A stretch of 64,000 nucleotides of DNA from Spirodela intermedia (lineage: Eukaryota; Streptophyta; Magnoliopsida; Alismatales; Araceae): assembly GCA_902729315.2 (NCBI GenBank), contig LR746278.1:4783501-4847500 (forward strand), in the 5' to 3' direction. The notes below the pieces were generated by a model that was given only the letters and a program-made list of their open reading frames with translations, did no database searches and was not told the DNA's origin. Shown one piece after another: positions 59,767 through 64,000 of this stretch. Positions within the stretch are counted from its first letter, which is position 1, and every line of letters starts with the position of its first letter. The position numbers and the translations under genes were made by a program.

Positions 59767-62700
59767 ATGGGGGATGCCGGCGACGTTTCCAAGGAATATG
59801 CTGCGGGTTTCGCTGCTGGTATCGCCACGGTCGTCACCGGCCACCCTTTCGACACTGTCAAGGTAGCCAGATGCTCCTCTGTTGTGCGTCTCATACCAAT
59901 CGCAATTATCCTAGGGAAACAAGCTGTCGTTCTTACCTATAATGCTCTTCTATTAGTATGCTGCTAGTGGCCAACGTGTTTGGAGGGGACTCCCATCTCT
60001 TAATTCCGGCCGAAGTGTGATATATTTGTCATGGCTGATAGATTGGCGTAGCCTTTCTTCCTAGAGTCTCCTAGTTTTCTTCGTGATTGCCGTGTTTTCC
60101 GTAAATGAGGCTTCAATCCCATTCTTCGCTTCATTTATGGATAATGAAGCGTGCCATTTTTTCTACAAGTATGATATCTGTGGCTCTGTGAGCTGATTAG
60201 ATGCTGATGAGCTTTCTTTCTTTTCTTCGGATAGTTCAGTGAGATGAAACCTCTCGTCAGGAGATAAAACCCAAGGGTATCTGTGTTTGTTGATTTGAAG
60301 GGTCCTACGAATGACCTTTTGTTTGATTGGTCCCTCCCATTAAGCCTCAATGGTTTATGAATTAACATTTTAAATGACGAACAGAAATTAAGTTAAAAAC
60401 TTATAGGAAGTTATTCCGTGAGCAGCCTGGAGGGCCTGCAGTGAAACTGTTTAGAACTCTTTAGACTAAAGTGGGTGGAACTTTTGCGATTTAAAATTGC
60501 TTAAGACCTCAGCTGAATTGTTGTCTTCCTTAACTGATTCTCTTCGTTAAACTGTCCTCTGTCCTTCAATTGTCTCACTTTTGCCCTAGGCCAAGTCCAT
60601 GTGTCTTGAAATACATCACGAACAGGAATAATATTTAAAGACAATATTCTGGCAACTTGGCTATTTTAGCATAAACATTACCTATTGATGATCCTCGTTC
60701 GGCTACCTCACTAGGTATTTTTTCTTTATTTTTGATTCTTTTTCATGTTGCAGAATGTTCTCATTTGCCATGATGTGTTCATTTACATGTTGCACCATTA
60801 AATGTTTTACAACTTACCTCCCTCATGCATTAGACTTTCTATTCCTGTTCCTTTAGTTTCATACCCTATCAAAGTTCATCATGGTGTCTCTCTACGTTTC
60901 TAATTATATTTTGCCTCATCTTTGTCAAAACACTTCGCAAGACCCCTTGTGTGATAAGGATGAATTTTTTCTTACTATTCAGTGTTTCATTTTGTAGAAC
61001 TTAGTCGTTGCATTGATAGACAGCTAGGACACAGATCGATCTGTGTTAAGGCTGATATTGTGAGTTGGGCTTTGCCTTACATTCAGAGGGAACTTTTTTT
61101 AATTTTCTTGTGTTCAATATTTTCTTTTCTTGCTCATTCTCTTTGGTCTTAACTTGTAGGAATTAGTGTTTTCTTTGATTCCGAATAATCAGAAGATGCA
61201 TTGAACGGCTGTTGGAATATCTCTCTTGGAGCCTCTTGTTCTTCTAGTTGAAGTTTTAAAATGAATCTCTTCCTCTGTTTGTGCCAAAATCTTCATCTCG
61301 TATCTATGATTGGTGAATCTTGCCTCATTATAGAGCACCTTCCTTTCCCGTGACTTAATCCCATCCTGTAAACTAGTGATTGTTTTCTATCTATTCTCAT
61401 CCATACACCCCATTAAAAACTCCAGGGCCAAACATTGGTTCAAAAACTATTTTCCAGTGTACTTAGGTTTCAAATACTCAGATTTTTCGCTAATCGAACA
61501 TACCTGCTTCAGATTCAAGTTTGGTTGCAGACGAGAAATGAAAGTAAAATAAGAGGATAGAAGGAATATGGACATAATAAGAAAGATGAAAAATCTGCTT
61601 CTTGAGTTCCTGCACAATTAAGCTATAATGGGAAACATGGCTCAGAAGCACTCTGGAACAAGTTCGCATCTTTTATTTGAAGCGTTAAAACAATTAGTAC
61701 AGTTTCACACAAAAAATCGGTTTGTAATTATCTACTTGATTTGTGTAAGACATTCGGTTGTCATATCATCACCGAAAAATATCCTGCTCATTCACTTGTA
61801 TCCTTGTTTTCTTTTATAATTATTTTCAATTAGAAGATTTTGTAATAAATTAAATTATTTTCTTCTTTCTTAATTCAGTGCCAGTGGAGAAAGACTCTTG
61901 AGTCACACCATCCTATGTTAACCTTGCAGAAGCGGACGTTTCTTTTATTACTTTCGCTATTTTGCCCTTGTTAGTATTCATTTTTGAGCGTTTTATTACA
62001 TTATTTTGGGATCTTTCTTTTAAACCATAAGAAGTTCCATTCGACGATTTGGTATATTGACCGATTCGACTTAATTCAATAATTTATTATTTGGTCATGT
62101 TTGATTGAAATTTGTTAGTTCTATGGAATCTACATTTGATTAACCTTTAAAAAAAAGTGGTCTCTACCTTTCAATGAAACCTTTCACGTGTAGTTATAAA
62201 ATGAAGAAAAGGATGAAGATGAATAATTATGGAGAGAGGATTGGTGAGGAAAAGGAAGATGGGATTATGAAGCTGCCTTAATCTTAGTGCTGCTGTTGTT
62301 GTTACCGTCATCACTTCACTACCTGATTCCTGTCTGTCACAGTGATAATCTTATTCTTTTCTTTTTCCGAGCATTCTTCATTCTGTCTCACTCTTCTTTC
62401 TATCTCCGACTTTTTTTTATTCAACTCCTCAGATCTGCTGCGACTGCAACAGGTTTGTTAATAGGGTTAAGGTGCATAAAGAGATAATAAAACTCCATAC
62501 TGAATAATCAAATTAATTTAGGATTACTGACAGTGGGTGATATATTACTGAATTAGAAAGGTTTATTTTGTTCACTAACTTTGGAGACCTTTATGCTTTG
62601 TTGAAGGTTGTTTTATGTCTGAATTTAAAAGCTTTCTTTGTGAGTTCCTTGTCTCTCTTCCTAAACTTCTGTTCAGGTTAAAGGCAGCCCTTGAAATTGC

Positions 62701-63512
62701 TTAAATCGTCTGAAGAGCTAGAGATAGTTGGAATCTAACTTCACGTTCTGTTTCCAATGTTAAATCTTGGTGTCTATTCTAGTTTTTAGGGGTAGCAAGT
62801 TTCTTCTTTTGTATCCTTTATGTCAATATCAATATTTACGAAAAGTCCACAAGCAGGCTTAAAGATTTTCCACAATATCAATATTCAGTAATCTTGCCAA
62901 GTATGTCAGAGGAAAGCATGCCGACCATTCTTGTTTAAGATCTTGTTAGATGAGTAGAGGAAGTTCTGATGAACGTGTGTCATTTTTTCTGCGTGTCATT
63001 CTATTCACAGGTGGTATTTCTTTTATTTTATAACAGTGCACTTGTTTCACCTTAAAAAAGAGGTCAAAGATAAACTTTTTCACCACTTCTCAAATGTGAA
63101 ATGCTCCAGAGCACTCTTTATAGTACTAGGCTGTAGAGGTTCTTTCTTTCATGCGGAAAGTCTGTGCAAAGGTTTCTTGGGTATATCTTTGCGCAGGAAT
63201 TTGAAAAATGAGTGCAAACCTGAAACATCTTAAGTAGTTTTAGCACGTTCCTCGTAACTTTTGAAGGTTAAATTTTTTTGTGATGAAGTACTATTTAGGA
63301 TAGAAATAGAGGCTGGTGTTTTAATCTTATAATTATTTTAACGAATTGCATTTCATGACACTGCAGTACAAGTACTTTGCTGGGAGTCTGATTTCTATAT
63401 TCTGTCATGATGACATGTCTATCAGGTTAAGTTGCAAGCTCATAATACTAAGGGGAAGAAGGTGTATAATAATGCTTTCCAGTGCACAGTTCGGATATTG
63501 AGCAATGAAGGG
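59767..63512 (+). CDS. BAC1-like mitochondrial basic amino acid carrier (3' partial)
   Basis: Two exons are visible: 59767-59862 (32 codons, start ATG) and 63426-63512 (29 codons), joined in phase 0, with the next donor at 63513. The joined protein begins MGDAGDVSKEYAAGFAAG and carries the carrier signature PFDTVKVKLQ at the end of transmembrane helix 1 (PxDxxK), followed by a matrix loop like that of Arabidopsis BAC1 (KVKLQxHNT...YxNxxxCxxRIL). BAC1 exchanges arginine, ornithine and related amino acids across the inner mitochondrial membrane. Intron 1 is 3.6 kb and nothing else is recognised in it. About 240 residues lie beyond the window. Another carrier of the same subfamily cannot be excluded. 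Confidence 0.85.
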
Positions 63513-64000
63513 GTAGGTTTTTGTGCTTTTATTTCATAGATATGTCAATACCATGTTTTTCGGGTTAGAATGCTCAATTTATTGTCTGTGCCTCATTCTT
63601 AGAAATTTCAAAAATAGTTCGTAGATAGTTAAGAATGGGATAATCTTTAAATTTGGAATCAGGTGGAATACCTGTTGTGACTGCTTGCATATTGTTTTCG
63701 TTCTTTTGGTGGAAGAGCTGATCCATTTTGATTTTTTTTTATTTCATTCCAATTTAACGTGCAAAAGTCAGACTGACGGTGTTCCCATCAATAAATATGT
63801 TAAATTTTAAGTTAATAATTTTTTGGTCTTTATTATAACTTCATTACTTTAGTTGGCAACTTGGTTCATCTTCCTGGAGTGGGCTTCAGTCATTCAGTCT
63901 CTCTCATTTTTTTGATGTAAATCATTGTCTCTGAATCCGTTCAGATGACCAGATTAGTTGAGCTCTTTTAAATCCAATGAAGGATTGTGACCTAGATAAT

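Overview
This is nuclear DNA of a flowering plant. All recognised proteins are plant families, most genes are split by AT-rich GT-AG introns, and the spaces between genes hold LTR retrotransposon remains and long GA/TA microsatellites. Two genes (a phytosulfokine-receptor-like kinase and a WRNIP1-like ATPase) are single-exon and strikingly GC-rich against AT-rich flanks. That pattern is common in monocots, but the species cannot be fixed from sequence alone.

Layout. About 1.5-5.4 kb: last eight visible exons of a BUB1-type spindle-checkpoint kinase (+). 5.4-10.5 kb: gene-poor AT-rich DNA. 10.5-13.7 kb: intronless PSKR-like LRR receptor kinase (-). 13.7-19.2 kb: no convincing gene, several GA/AT microsatellites. 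19.2-25.3 kb: five-exon FLX-like 1 coiled-coil protein (+). 25.4-26.5 kb: GC-rich insert bounded by about 85-bp direct repeats. 26.8-33.9 kb: complete 15-exon CDKE/CDK8 Mediator kinase (+). 35.2-40.4 kb: degenerate Ty1/copia element in minus orientation, whose right LTR is split by a 2.0-kb TG...CA insertion. 40.5-40.85 kb: about 350-bp GA array just upstream of the next gene. 41.1-56.6 kb: twelve-exon DCAF4-like WD40 gene (+). 56.9-58.7 kb: intronless WRNIP1-like AAA+ ATPase (-), tail-to-tail with DCAF4. 59.8-63.5 kb: first two exons of a BAC1-like mitochondrial carrier (+), running off the window.

The most unusual object lies in intron 4 of the DCAF4-like gene (about 44.1-48.4 kb). It is an LTR retrotransposon that keeps a gypsy-like gag start, an initiator-Met primer site, a polypurine tract and a gypsy-like pol end. 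Between these, its coding region is replaced by intronless pieces of three unrelated host genes: a HAT3.1-type PHD/homeodomain protein, a lysosomal-type alpha-mannosidase and an LRR receptor kinase. This is a multi-gene transduction of the kind known from maize Bs1.

Two introns carry minor-spliceosome (U12-type) signals. CDKE intron 6 has a near-perfect 5' site and branch site. DCAF4 intron 5 has a U12-like 5' site and branch site, but only an unusual 3' end keeps the reading frame open.

The genes are independent housekeeping or signalling loci (mitosis, peptide hormone perception, flowering-time coiled coil, Mediator, CUL4 ubiquitin ligase, replication-stress ATPase, mitochondrial transport). 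Nothing suggests that they form a pathway.
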